Translations under genes and position numbers: made by a program | Assembly: GCA_033439295.1 (NCBI GenBank) | Contig: JAVTLE010000007.1 | Coordinates: 1,426,001 to 1,490,000, forward strand | DNA from: Deuterostichococcus epilithicus | Taxonomy: Eukaryota; Chlorophyta; Trebouxiophyceae; Prasiolales; Stichococcaceae | Direction of reading: 5' to 3' | Length of the DNA: 64,000 nt | Part shown: positions 49,701 to 60,400 of the stretch, piece after piece | How positions within the stretch are numbered: position 1 is the first letter of the stretch | Layout of the letters: every line of letters begins with the position of its first letter | Notes under the pieces: model-generated | What the model was told of the DNA's origin: nothing | Seen by the model: the letters and a program-made list of their open reading frames with translations, nothing else | Databases searched by the model: none

Positions 49701-50224
49701 TCGAGCAGAAGGAGATCGACGACATCGTGAAGGTCGGCTACCTCAACGCCATCTTCGTGCTCGCCCGCAGCATCGGCCTCATCGGTGAGAGACCCTGCGC
49801 AGCAAACCGGTCTGGTGCCTTTGCTGACACAGAGCGACACAGCTGGGTTCCGCAGGGAGGTGCTTGTCCAACGTGTGGGCAGCTTTGTGAGCAGCTTGTT
49901 GCGTTCGTTTGGAATATTGTGGTTGTTTCATTGATGCACCGGACATGTACTGGCTTGGGGCGCCCCAACTATGCGCCCTTGAGCAATTTCAACGGTCCAA
50001 CAGGAAATGCTGCCGCTCGCAAGCGTCTCCTGACTGCCCGAGTGCTGAGGGAGTTTGTGGCGGCCCACACATGCTCCGGTCGCGACGCCCGACACTCAGA
50101 CCAAATCTATCACACCGTGCGGTTGACGGGTGGGTCTGGTGCTTGTGCAGGGCATGCACTGGACCAGACACGGTTGGAGCAGCCGCTGTACCGCCACCCA
50201 TGGGAAGACATTTTGTATGTGTGA
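43752..50224 (+). CDS. ACLB: ATP-citrate lyase subunit B (heteromeric, cytosolic)
   Basis: Catalytic subunit of the plant-type two-gene ATP-citrate lyase, which makes cytosolic acetyl-CoA and oxaloacetate from citrate. Seventeen exons align in order with plant ACLB. Examples: [19 protein letters not shown] (43752); [56 protein letters not shown] (44735); [15 protein letters not shown] (45438); [12 protein letters not shown] (45841). Later: [15 protein letters not shown] (46306 on), which carries the phosphohistidine; [39 protein letters not shown] (47354); [56 protein letters not shown] (48506 on); [43 protein letters not shown]; and [16 protein letters not shown] then stop. No conserved block is missing. 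At least five of its introns carry decayed copies of the next exon's start. Confidence 0.96.
44661..44785 (+). repeat. Decayed copy of ACLB exon 5 start
   Basis: CCTTCGACTCAACGATGGAG at 44738 (exon) and CCTTCGACCCGACGAAGGCG at 44668 (intron). Both are followed by GCGCTGCAGCAGCCC; spacing is 70 bp. Confidence 0.8.
45220..45480 (+). repeat. Decayed copies of ACLB exon 6 start
   Basis: The exon start at 45435 (CAGGCGGGCGCGTTCCGCAT) has a copy at 45322 (CAGGCAGGCGCGTGTCGCAT), followed in both by ACGGCGGGCAC. A shorter, weaker copy lies at about 45225 (CAGGCTTTTGCATCGGCGAC). Confidence 0.75.
46048..46108. repeat. 31-bp tandem duplication in ACLB intron 7
   Basis: GCCACGAGGGCCCAATGACT at 46048 is repeated as GCCGCGAGGGCCTGGTGACT at 46079. 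Confidence 0.7.
46630..46646. repeat. Interstitial telomere-type repeat in ACLB intron 8
   Basis: GGTTTTAGGGTTTTAGG: about two units of TTTTAGGG, the telomere unit known from Chlamydomonas-type green algae. Confidence 0.65.
46700..46880 (+). repeat. Decayed copy of ACLB exon 9 start
   Basis: GGGCAAGAACGCGGCGCTGG (exon, 46836) and AGGCAAGAGTGCGGCGCTGG (intron, 46706). Both continue CGGAGGC; spacing is 130 bp. Confidence 0.8.
47252..47400 (+). repeat. 50-bp tandem array spanning the acceptor of ACLB exon 10
   Basis: Three units begin at 47252, 47302 and 47352 (AGGTGCGGGTACCGACGCAC, AGCTGCGCGTGCCAGCGCAC, AGGTGCGGGTGCCGACGCAC), each followed about 5 bp on by GTGAGCA. The period is exactly 50 bp. 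The third unit holds the working AG and exon start. Confidence 0.85.
48399..48550 (+). repeat. Decayed copy of ACLB exon 13 start
   Basis: Exon start at 48502 (CAGGGCCTGGAGGCAGACGA) and a copy at 48399 (CAGGGCCAGGAGGGGACGGG). Both contain GTGTGGAGGGCA/GTATGTGGAGGGCA and GAAGAAGCGCG. One base is missing in the copy, so its reading frame is lost. Confidence 0.8.
49049..49136. repeat. AGTGCAGCCT tandem repeats in ACLB intron 14
   Basis: Four units of (C)AGNAGTGCAGCCT at about 49050, 49070, 49100 and 49120. Two of them share the 18 bases GCCAGTAGTGCAGCCTGA. Confidence 0.8.
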
Positions 50225-51449
50225 GGCGGGCATGGTAATGCGGCACAAGTTTGGCCTGCGATCCTCAAAGGTAATTGAAAGACAATGATTGGCGGCCATG
50301 CACACTTCTTCTGCGAGCTACCTATCTGCACACCAAGCGGGTGGGTGCTAGCACATTGGTGCCGCACCGCGCAACCGTTGGTGACGTCAGATCCGACTGC
50401 CGCGTAGTTATTAATCATACCTGCCAGAGGCTAGAGTACACAGTGTACAATCAGCATTGAAAAATTGGGGGATACGTCTTCTGTTAGTGACTGTATGAGG
50501 ACTGGGGTCTGATTCAGGAAGCACGAGAGGTCTTAGGAACCTCAGGCTCAGCATCAACACGGATTTCCAAGGTAACGTGATGAAAAACCGTTCAGCAGCA
50601 CGCTCTGCAGAACTGCCTGCGTTCTCAGCATCCAGACATCCGATGAGTACCCTCGCTCAGTGCCACTCGCACACCCCACATGACGATGCTGGTCAAACCT
50701 AGTGGCTTGCGCGTCGCCGGAGAGCCCTGAAGCCGCCGCCGCATCACAGCCTGAAACACGGTTCGCAGAACTGGGCCTCATCGTCCCCAGCGACCCCGGC
50801 ATCATTCTCATCGCACAGGTTGCCTGCGCAGCGACGCATTGCTGCTCAGCCGCCAGCTGCTCAGCCGTCACTCCCACACTACTGCCGCCGTCTTGACCGC
50901 CTCTGGGCTGTTCATCGCTCCCATCACCGCGTCCTCCCCCTGGCCTCCATGTCAAACTTGGCGCAGACCTTTGCGCCTCCAGCAAGTGCCATGAAGTCTC
51001 TGTCGCCTTGCCAGCACAAGACACAATGCATGTCGGCGCGGTGGGGGGAGTGTCGTGCAGGGAAGGGAAGGCAAGCATGCATGACTCAGGAGTCGAGACT
51101 GGCGACTTCATGCAGCGGCTGTGAGAGTCAGCGGACACTTGTGCAGCACTGAAGGTGCACTTGAGATGCTCACCGCAGTAGCCTGGTCGCCCGCCCTGTG
51201 TGCACAACAAGGACTCCTCAGTCGGCGGCATGGTCACGCAAGCGCCACCGCGAGGGCAGGGCGATGCACGCTCGGCTCCCTGTCGTCAGCCACCTTCAAT
51301 GTCCTGATCTGTGCCTTCATCGACCTGCAAGTGCGACGACCGGTGCGGCGGCGCAAGCCAGGCGCAGGGCGGATGGCCGAGACGGCGGCGCAGCGCGGCG
51401 GCGGCACCCGGGCGGGCCGCGCCGCGGCGGCCGCCTCTTGATCACTTCT
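50225..51449. other. Intergenic region with possible plus-strand exons
   Basis: Between the ACLB stop and the CGLD27 3' end (minus). Two plus-strand stretches look weakly coding: 50702-50818 (ETRFAELGLIVPSDPGIILI, followed by a GT) and about 51260-51441 (LSSATFNVLICAFIDLQ). I could not connect them or find a start, so they are noted, not called. A 227-codon minus-strand frame (50554-51237) is low-complexity and unconvincing. Confidence 0.3.
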
Positions 51450-53512
51450 TCACCAGACAGGCGGAGGCAGAGGCAGGGGGCAAGAGGCGGAGGGCGGCGG
51501 CACCTGGGCCAACTGCTCGGCGGCAGCCGCCTCATCGTTGTCGCGCAGGTCGGACAGGTCCTGCACCAGCTCCGAGTACACTATGCCATTGGCGCTGCGC
51601 ATACGCGGCGTCGCCGCGCCGCGACCTGCGGCAGCCGGCCGTCAGAGGACAGGTCATCAGACAGAGTTTCATTAATGCACTGCGTGCACAAGTGATGGAC
51701 TGCCATATCAGCCCTGGAGCGGCGACAAGCTGCAGCTGCTGGTCTGAAGACGACATGCAGGCTGGTGCGGTTCCGCGAGAAGGGCGTCAAGCCGGCCAAA
51801 AGCACATCCGACCCGCCAGGAAGTCGGACGCAGGGGAGTGTGGCATGCGATGGAGCCCGCACCGTAAACGCCGTCAGCATCGGTGCCGGCCTTGATGAGG
51901 CCGAACAGCAGCACCGAGCTGGCCAGCAGCGCCGCGCCGCTGCCCGTGAGCGTCGTCTTCAGCCGCTGCAGCACCGGCTGCACCTGCACACAGACGTGCA
52001 CATGACATGCGTCAGTGCCGGCCCCCGGGGAGCTCCTGATGTAGAGCTTTTGTCGCTGTCAGCCTCCTACATGAGCACACATGCTTGCGGCTGCTCGGGT
52101 GCAGGCCACAGGCATGTGCACATGCATGGGCCCCTGGCGACGCGGCAAGCAGCTGCGCACTCGCAGCCGAAGCTCCCCTGCAGGTTCGAAAGCCATCGGA
52201 CACACATGCGGTCGCACATCTCCAGAGCATAGGCGCGCTTCCCCAAAGCAAGAGCTGGGGTCCTACCTCGTAGGAACCGAGCAGCCTGTCTCGCGCCAGC
52301 ACCTCCGGTGGCTTGACGAAGAGCTGTCAAGGGCGACACAGCAGGCCTCAGCCAATGCAGCAACGCCAACACGGTTTGCCGCTGGGAGCGGCTGCTGGGG
52401 ATTGCCAAGCGGCATTTGCTGAACAGATCTCCGCTTCATGAACCGAAGAGCAGTGTGACTCATCACGAGGGCAAGTTGTTTTCCCTCTACAGCTCATCAG
52501 ACAAGCCAGGCTGTGCGCTCAAACTACAATTACCAGTGTTCGTGTTGTAGGGTTTCACTGCCGCACCTGGCCATCGTACCAGCCGGTCTCCTCATACTCC
52601 ACCGCCGCGGACAGCAGCCGGTCGCCAACGTACGCCCAGCCCAGGTAGATGCGCAGCACCGCGACGGCCACCACCAGCAGCGCGCCGATGGCGGCGCTCA
52701 CCACGAACTCGATGGGCTGCAGTCGGAGACATATTATATGAAGCGCGCAGTACTCAGTGCCGCTGCCGACAAACAGACGCGCCGCCTTGTGCTGCGACAG
52801 GGCCTCAGCACCGCTTACGGGGCATGTTGCATCTGTACTTGCACTGGGACGATGCTCTGCGCAGTTGCTGACTCGCGTGTGCCTTGGTGTACACACTGGG
52901 ACGGATGGACGCAAGATCATGAGGTGGTTGCCTTCAGGCACGCAGGGTACCTGGGCAGCTGGGTCGAAGGTCTGATAGGCGATGGGGCCGCCGATGATCG
53001 AGAAGAAACCCAGCCAGGTGATTCCAAGCCGCTTGAAATACGCCGGCGTCTCCAGTGTCGCCTGTGGGCAAGCAATTCCTAGACTTGCGTCTGCCAATCA
53101 TCGAAGGAGCACCTCTGAAGACGACTGCTGTGGATTGTTGTACAGCGCGTGCCGCAAAGTGCATGCAGATGAATGCAACATGCAAGTATGAGCACGGGCG
53201 CACCCATGAGTACAAGGCTGCCTGCCGCAGCTGCTTGAGCTCGTTCACCGGCCGCTGCTCCGATGGCACTGCCCGCTCTAGTGCGGGATCCAGTCCGCCA
53301 CCGACGCCGGTCCCTGCCTTTCGCCTGCCGCGGGCCCCGTCGCTGCTGTCCGATGCCTGTGCCCGGGGGACGCTCTGCCACCTGTGACGTGCGCCAGGGC
53401 ACCGGCTGGGGTGTAGCTGTGGGCAATCCAGCGCCTTGTGGCCGATCAGCGGGGCGGTGGGGCCGCGCAGCGATGTGCGGAAGCTAGCTTGGCAACGACC
53501 AGGCAGCGCCAT
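51450..53512 (-). CDS. CGLD27: CGLD27-like chloroplast membrane protein (DUF1230 / Ycf36)
   Basis: Plastid membrane protein conserved from cyanobacteria to plants (Ycf36); plant and algal homologues are linked to oxidative-stress and iron-related photosynthetic acclimation. The start at 53512 gives a transit-like N-terminus (MALPGRCQASFRTSLRG). Exon 1 ends PVNELKQLRQAALYSW. Exon 2 (53063-52954): TLETPAYFKRLGITWLGFFS, IIGGPIAYQTFDP. Exon 3 (about 52717-52565): AAIGALLVVAVAVLRIYLGW, AYVGDRLLSAAVEYEETGWY and DGQ. Exon 4: VKPPEVLARDRLLGSYE. Exon 5 (from 51983): QPVLQRLKTTLTGSGAALLA then a hydrophobic helix. The last exon (about 51590-51450) encodes YSELVQDLSDLRDNDEAAAA, where I find no closing phase with exon 5, so the C-terminus is provisional. 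The YLGWAYVGDRL...EETGWYDGQ signature is diagnostic. Confidence 0.88.
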
Positions 53513-53869
53513 CGATTCTCCTCGCGCTGACGTCAAGTGGGCATGCAAACGCTGTTGGCGCGCTTGTGGGTCCGGAAGCCGCTCTTCAGGATTTACACAA
53601 GAGTAACCGAGACTACGACTGTAAAGCGTGCTCAGCAGAGGACGTGCATGTGTGGAGCGCGCAAGTGCCAGCGAATGAGCAGGGTTTGGAGGATCTGGCT
53701 TTTAGCTCGGCTGCAGGCCCAGCGCGACTCGGCATTCGCAAAAGCCCAACACAGCTTCAAAGCACAGCTCCCTGTTCTGCCTGCGGTGTCCTGCGGCCTT
53801 CACCAGAGAGTGACTTGGCAGCTGGCGCCCGTGGCCGCTCCGGCTGGAAAGCGTCCTGAAGCTGCAGCG
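53513..53869. promoter_or_regulatory. Divergent promoter region, CGLD27 / YbaK-like gene
   Basis: 357 bp between outward-facing start codons; must contain both promoters. Confidence 0.5.
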
Positions 53870-55474
53870 ATGCCTTCCACGAGCCTCACAGAGAAGCTGG
53901 CAGCTCTGGGCATCATTTCGGGGCCGGTAGGTCGCTGTCGTGCTCTCTGCCAAAGATTTCCACCAAGTACGCCGCGCCTGACGGCTGAGTTGCGCACTGC
54001 AGGCTGGCACCTCAGACAGTGTGTCGGTGGTCGAGACGCACCTGCTGAAGGTGCGAGGGCGATGAGGTCACAATGAGGCGCAGCTTGTGATGCAAGCAGG
54101 CAAGCTGCAGTGTTAATGAACCCGGCGGCAAGACGCGGAATGCTGAAACTGTGCTCTTGCCACAGGACAAGCATGGCCATGTCTATGCGATCGTGGCACT
54201 CAGCGAAACCGACATCAGTTTGAAAGGTGGGGAAGAGCATGGCACCGCGCCCTACAGCGCAAACTGCCAGATGGCACGGCAGGACGCTGCACATCCACAC
54301 AGAGGAGAAGATCTGCCGCTAGGTGCCTTTGGATGCAGTGCTGTTGATGCGGCTGGGGCTGGGCAGGGTGCCGCTGGCGGTGTTATGTTCCGTGCTTTTG
54401 ATGCGGTCGGCATCTGACGCAAGACCCTTATCTTCAATGCAGTGCTGTCGACGCGGCTGGGGCTGGGGAAGTCGCCGCTGGCGGCGGTGCCGCTCGCCGC
54501 GCTGCCTGCGCTGCTGCAGTCGCCGGCGCACAGCACCTTTCTGGGCCTGGCGGAGTCTGCGGCACGGGACGTCGTGTCGCTGCTCGACGCGCGGCTCGCA
54601 GAGCGGCTGGCGCTGCGCGTGCCGGCCGCTGACGGCTCCGGGGAGATCACCATGTCCGGCGCCAATGTCGAAAAGTTCCTCAGGTCAGGCGCCCTGTTCT
54701 GCGCTGCAGCAGAAGAGACACAGCGAAAGCGCTGAAGCGCCCCAGATTGGCTGATAACTGAGATCGGAAGATGCCGATGTGGCGGCCCCTGGTCGATCCT
54801 GCTTACGTCGAAACCCACACTTTCGCTGTTCTAGCATGCATGTCGATCCAAACTACACCCGCCGCAGGTCGCTTGGCGGCACAGTCAGCACAGTGGACCT
54901 GCTGCTGGCACCAAAGATCGACAGGGACCACCCGCCAGACTTGAAGCAGCTTGCGGACGGCGCCGCAGTGGTGGCGGCGGTCAAGTCCGCCGCCGCCGCG
55001 CCGGCCGCGCCGGCAGCTGGCGGCGCATCTGCCGCGAAGCCGGCGGCCGGCGCGGGCGGCAAAGCAAAGGCGGCAGCCACAGCGCCCGCTGGGCAACCAG
55101 CGGCGCTGGACGTGGGCCAGATGGTCAACAGCATTGTGTCGAGGGTGCGCATGCATCCCGACTTGATTGGCCTGAAACTGCCAGGAAGGAACGGACGCTT
55201 TCTTCCTGCCGCAGTCACCCCGCACCGAGTACGTCTCTCCATAGCCAAAGTCGCTGAGCCCGTCGAATCCTGAAACTCGCACTGCTGTCCTCCTGCGCAG
55301 TGCCTCTCGGTCGGCGGCGGCCAGCAGTCAGCCAGGGCGGACAGTGAGGCGATGCGCGTGCTGCTGGCAGACGTGCGGATGGAGATCAACTCGATGAAGA
55401 ATGCGGCATACGCCAGCGGCTTTGTAGCGGCGCGCGGCGCGATGCGAGCACAGCTCGAAGCGTCGTTTCCATGA
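53870..55474 (+). CDS. YbaK/ProX-type aminoacyl-tRNA deacylase domain protein (PRORSD1-like)
   Basis: Homologue of the eukaryotic prolyl-tRNA synthetase-associated domain protein, which clears mischarged tRNA in the cytosol. Six exons fit: 53870-53926, 54003-54050, 54166-54226, 54443-54683, 54868-55228 and 55301-55474 (313 aa, phases closing). Blocks: SLTEKLAALGI; LLKDKHGHVYAIVALSETDI; VLSTRLGLGKSPLAAVPLAA; ESAARDVVSLLDARLAERLA; NVEKFLRSLGGTVSTVDLLL; IDRDHPPDLKQLADG. After an Ala-rich linker comes the C-terminal extension found in plant members (INSMKNAAYASGFVAARGA). The usual HPPV-TVEEQ block is not visible: exon 2 (AGTSDSVSVVETHLLK) stands where it should be, so either that exon is miscalled or the substrate-loop region has diverged. 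Length agrees with plant homologues of about 300 aa. Confidence 0.85.
54334..54490 (+). repeat. 52-bp tandem array spanning the acceptor of YbaK-like exon 4
   Basis: TGCAGTGCTGTTGATGCGGC (54334), TGTTCCGTGCTTTTGATGCG (about 54384) and TGCAGTGCTGTCGACGCGGC (54439, the real acceptor and exon). The first and third match at about 43 of 51 positions. The first copy lies 105 bp (35 codons) upstream of the real start. Confidence 0.88.
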
Positions 55475-55527
55475 GGACACCATGGCGCTGCATGGCCTGC
55501 GTCTCGGCTGTCCTGACCAGCGGACCG

Positions 55528-56928
55528 TCAGTGCTCGTTGAAGAGTCGCACGATTTGTGATGCCCTGCCAGCACGAGTACTGGTTGACCAAAGGCTGAAG
55601 GTCAGCTGTTTAGAAGCAACAGCATGTTTCACAAGCATCTTGTGAAAAGCAGGGCGGCAGCGCAGGCGCCAACCTCGCTCGTACCTGTCTGCGCTGATGT
55701 GTGCATGCTGCACGATGTGGTGCACGCTGCTGCTCGCAATGTGCGCCAGCGAGCCAAGCTGCATCAGCGCTTCTGCTTCCGACTCGTTCAAACCCAGGCC
55801 TGGTCGGCGGAGACTCGGAGTTCAATCGTACCTATATGAGCAGCAGCAGCCAGGAGCAGGACTGGACTGACAGATTCACTGTTGGCAAGAGGGGTGGCTC
55901 GTACCTGGTATGTTCATCAGCGCCGCGGCATGCTCCTCCATGCTGCTGAGGGTCTCGCATTTCTGCCATATTCAGCAGCACACGAGCCTGAGCTTCAGGC
56001 TCGCTGTTTAGAAAGACCTTGGAAGTCGTTATCATGTCGATTCATTCGCATGTAGCATGAGCTGTGCCTGCAGGTGTTGGGCCAATGGTGCTCACCTGCT
56101 CGAAGAGGGCGTTGAACTTCTCGTCATACAGCGCCACAGCTATGCTCATGGCCACCTGCATGAAGGTGCTGCCCGGCGGCGCATGCACGAACGCCGGCCG
56201 GCCCTGAAACCTGTGCGATGGTGAAGCAGGGGTGAGGCGCACGAGACAGGAAGGCTGAGGTGCTCAAAGCGGGTGACTTGAGGACGCCGCCCTGGTATGA
56301 GGTGCAGTCAGGTGAGGCTCTGCCACAAGAGTGATGCACCTCTCAAAGCAGTGGTAAGGCATGTTGTCAGCCCAAAGCTGTCCCGCACAGCATGAGCACA
56401 TTGACGGGCACACGCTGACAGCATTGACACACCTGCATGCGGCCTGGATGAGCCTGCGGGATAGAACGCTGCACACATTGTCGGACTGATGGTTCAGCAG
56501 TACCACATACGAGTTGGGGAAGCCCTTGCTGTGGACGCGGTCGATCCTGACGACGTGAGACAAAACCTGCTGAGCGCTGAGCGCCTTAATGCTCTGCGGC
56601 AGGTTTTGCCGGCGTCAGGAGCGAGCGGCAATATTTTGAGGCAGGCACGAAGCAATGACCTGTCCCAGATGTCATCCTCATCCGTCTGTTTCGGCGACTG
56701 GCCGCAATCCAGGAGCAGGAATGCGATGGTGCATCCTCTGCCCGTCACCAGCATGGCCGGCAGGCAGGAAGGCGACACGCGCAGCTTGTAGCCCAGCCGG
56801 ACAACCTCTGCAGCGTCCACAGAGCCTTTCGCATCGCTGTTGACGATGCATACACCTCTGATAGGGGCGGCCGGTGCTGCAGAAGATGCGGCTGGTGATA
56901 TAGCCCCATGCCGATGTGCTTGCTGCAT
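55528..56928 (-). CDS. Unrecognised conserved-looking gene, head to head with HEI10
   Basis: I do not recognise the family, but the exon chain is good. In transcription order: a first visible exon from 56928 ending at CLPAML before GTGACG (EVVRLGYKLRVSPSCLPAML); an exon near 56608-56440 (IKALSAQQVLSHVVRIDRVH, SKGFPNSYVVLLNHQSDNVC, SVLSRRLIQAAC); an exon near 56212-56097 (FQGRPAFVHAPPGSTFMQVA, MSIAVALYDEKFNALFEQ); an exon near 55966-55910 (KCETLSSMEEHAAALMNIP); one near 55804-55688 (GLGLNESEAEALMQLGSLAH); and a short last exon (ASQIVRLFNEH, stop at 55528). From the second exon on, phases join without conflict. Earlier exons may exist upstream of 56928. The protein looks soluble and largely helical in its second half. 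It ends only about 50 bp from the YbaK-like stop codon. Confidence 0.55.
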
Positions 56929-57453
56929 GCTGCTGCAGGCGGTGGCACAAGCAAGTCGCAGTAATCGAGCTGCCCGCTAGATTATCCGCCAGCTGCAGCT
57001 GACTGATGCAAGTGGCAGACGATCGCAAGGCAGCAAATTTGCTGAACAAACAATACTTTGAAACTTTCCGACACGAGATTGCAGCACCAATCAAATCTTT
57101 GTTCAGGCTACTGTTATTGCACGGGTAATTTCCGAGTTTGTATAGCAGGCTACTGAGAGCACGGCGGCAAGCCAGCACCGACGACAGGCGGGTGCAGAGG
57201 GGGAAGAGGCCAGGCCAGCCCTCAAGACACACATCTGGGGCTTGATCAGCCACTTTTTAACGTAGCGCAGCCAACGCAGCACGCCTGAGAACGCGTGTAG
57301 AAGTTGTCCTCCGTCAGCAGGCCGTCCTGCGGCCACGCACAGCAGGTCAGCAGCCGAGCGACAGCCAGCTGGCACAGCAGGGTCCGTCCCAGGACAGCTC
57401 TTCAGCGCCATGCAGGGGGCTAGAGGCTGAAGCCATAACCGCACATGGATGAT
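56929..57453. promoter_or_regulatory. Divergent region between unknown gene and HEI10
   Basis: About 525 bp. Presumably a shared promoter, unless the minus-strand gene has further 5' exons here (for example a short open stretch near 57345-57295, TEDNFYTRSQ, flanked by AG and GC dinucleotides). Confidence 0.4.
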
Positions 57454-60400
57454 ATGAGGTGCAACGGGTGCTGGAAGGAGCAGTCCCCGGGGACCCAGTG
57501 TGTGGCGACGTTCTGCGGCCACATTTACTGTGCGCCTCCGGTTGCAACCATCCTCCATGGGTGCTACTGATGAGGCTAATGATTGCTTCCAGATGCTCGA
57601 AGCCAAACTTTGCTGAAGGTCTAAGGATAGGGTCGACAAGCTGCGGTTTTGTGCACCGCAGGTGTCACTTGCGCACAGGAGGTCCTCGAGTCTGCAGACG
57701 CCTCATGCCGGATCTGTGAGAATGTCATCACGAAGGGGTGCGCATCTTCTCGCTGACATGCCCGGAGTTACGACACGAAAGGCCTCGGAAGGTCACGAGG
57801 GCGCCGACGCGCTCTCGCTGACTGCAGGAACATCAGGGTCGTCAAGGTGCTCCAGGACCAGGGCGCTCATACGGTGAGTTGCGGCGGGATGGTTCCTTTT
57901 GTGCCGCTGCACAAAGCCGGCACCAATGATGCCTCTGCTGCGCCGCCTACGGCTCTGCAGGCTTCCAATCCTCGCATGGCATGGTGCTGATACACCGGTG
58001 CAAAACCCTAGCATCCATGATCTGCCTCTCTGCAGCTGGGGCTGTATGGCCAGACGCCGGAGACCGCGCTGCACAGCGCCCTCATGGCCGTCAACTTCTA
58101 CAACCACCAGCTGCAGGTGAACATGTAAACAGGCTGATGGAACAGCTGCCGTCATGGGGCACCTGCCGACTGGCGACAGGATTGGCAGCGGCAGGTCGCC
58201 GAGGATCCAGAGCGGCTGCTTGCAAGGCACCGCCCAAGGGCTGGCAACCCTGCATGCAGCAGGGCGGGAACATACACCCCACATGGGGGGGGGGGGGGGG
58301 GGCCGGGGGAAGCTTGGGGATTGCGCGGCCCCATGAGCCGATGCTGGTCGCGCCTGCAATGCGTCCAGCGGGACACCTGTGGCAGACCGGGGTCGTGGAT
58401 CAAGGCGAAAGCTGGGCGAGGGATGCTGCCACGCACGCCGTTGCTGCTGTGCCTATGCATGCATGACTATTGAACGATCATGCATCCACACAGCTGGGGA
58501 CGGACCAGCGGGAGGAGCAGCTGCAGGGGCGCATCAAGCGGGTGCAGGAGCAGTGCCGCCAGAAGCTCAAGGAGGTGCACAACGGCTACCTGCAGGGTGC
58601 GCGCGTCTGGGAGAATGCTACTTTTTGCTGCCTGCTCCTGCACTCGTGCGCTGCTGGCCGCATGCAGTGCATCCAAAAGCTGCGACAAAATGGCTGTGAC
58701 ACAGCATGTGTGGCAGGCCGCCACCGCTGTGCAGCGCTGCTGCCCCCTGGGCTGTGTTGAACACGAATTGACACTGGGATGCGGTCGGATGCGACGTCTG
58801 CCTGCCGACGACCACTGAGTCGTGATGCGACTTGTAACTGTCTGTGACTCCAGCCAAGGCACATCCAAAGAAGCTGCTGACGATCCCTCGGGACATGTTC
58901 AATTTGCAGGGTCTGACCGCCAAGTCGTGTCCAGACCGTCATCCTGTATTGTGACATCCAACTGAATTGCGACCGCAGCCAAGGCGAAGTACAAGGAGCT
59001 GCTGCAGATAAAGGCCAATCTGGAGGCGGACAACCAGGAGCTGCAGCAGAAGTACGCCCTCAAGGCGCAGTGAGTCCTTCCGCCCGTCGTCAGGGTCGGT
59101 TCCGCGGTCTCAACCGCCATGGTGTCTCAAACCTGCGTCAGGCGCTGTGGGTGTTGTGCAGCACGGCCAGTTAGAGACCTGCGCAGAGAAGGACGATGCG
59201 AGCTTGCGATGCATGGTATGTTGTCGTCGACTGGACAAAGCTGCAGGGCGGCTCAGTAAGTAGTAAGATTCTATACAGCACTCTCACAGAAGTTTGTCTA
59301 TCACGATAATGGTCTGCATGCAGCAGGCAGATGCGCCAAACGTTCTAGGTGGGCTCCCTGGCGCCAGCGCGCTGGCGGCGGCGAGCAGCTGTCGGCGCCG
59401 GCGCGCGGACGAGGAGACGAGTTTTGGTCGTAAATCTTTGTCTTTGGTGCGCAATCGCAGGCAGGCGCGCAAGCTGCAGGACATGCTGCTGCAGCACCAG
59501 GCAGGCGGCAGCAGCGGCGGCGGGCAGCGGGCCTCCCCAGCAGGGGCGATGCAGCCCGGCCACCACCTGGGCGGCGGCAACGGGGGCGGCGCGCCCTTCC
59601 AGAACATCAAGGGCCCGCGCAACCATGCTGACTATGCCGATGCCGACGCCCGCGTGGTGGACTCCGTGACCCGTCCCGAGCCCGGAGCATGCAGAAGACA
59701 TGGAACGACTGAGCATATGGAGTGCAATGCTGCATACTCTGAAGTACACTGCTGCATGATCCCGAACGGACCTGTGCCCTGTGCATCAACACTGGGTATG
59801 CAGTACGCTTGAAACCCTCATGCTAGTATGCCGCCGCTGCTGCCGCAGATGACGACGGTGCACCACAAGCAGGCCTTCTTCGCTGGCAGCCCCACCGCCA
59901 TGCTGGACGGCGGTGGCTTCGACACCCAGCGCAGAGGTGAGCCGACTTTCGCGGCATGCAGCAGCTCTGTGACACTTGCCGGTGCAATGATTATAACAGT
60001 TGGTGTCGGCGAAACCAAGAGTTGCTTCGCATTGCAGGGGGCGCATTCGATGGCATGGGCGGCTCAGACAGGTGAGCCTCCAGACCCAGGGCAGCGGCCA
60101 AAGCCTGTGATATATTTGCTGCCAAGAACTGTTGCGAAGTCTTGATGCGACATTACATGCATATTGCATCACACGCTATCAATGGGTGCCTAGTTCGCCC
60201 AGTCGTTTCCCTCGCGCATATTGACTGCACCATGCTTAAGCTCCCCAGGCCAAGACCCCTGCTGCTTTGCGTCGGTCAGGCATGCGCAGGGCAGGCGGCG
60301 GGGGCCGAGCATGTCGCCGCTGGCGTCGCTGCAGCTGGACGGCGCCCCGGCGCGGCGACGCCNGAGGCNAACGGCGGCCGGCGCATGCGGGAGCTGCTGG

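Noticed and set aside
50554-51237. 227-codon minus-strand open frame
   Set aside because: Composition is low-complexity, no family match, and no ATG or splice context that would make a gene.
57541-57650. Minus-strand stretch reading FGFEHLEAIISLISSTHGG
   Set aside because: It lies inside HEI10 intron 1 on the other strand, has no splice partner, and the opposing HEI10 exons are secure.
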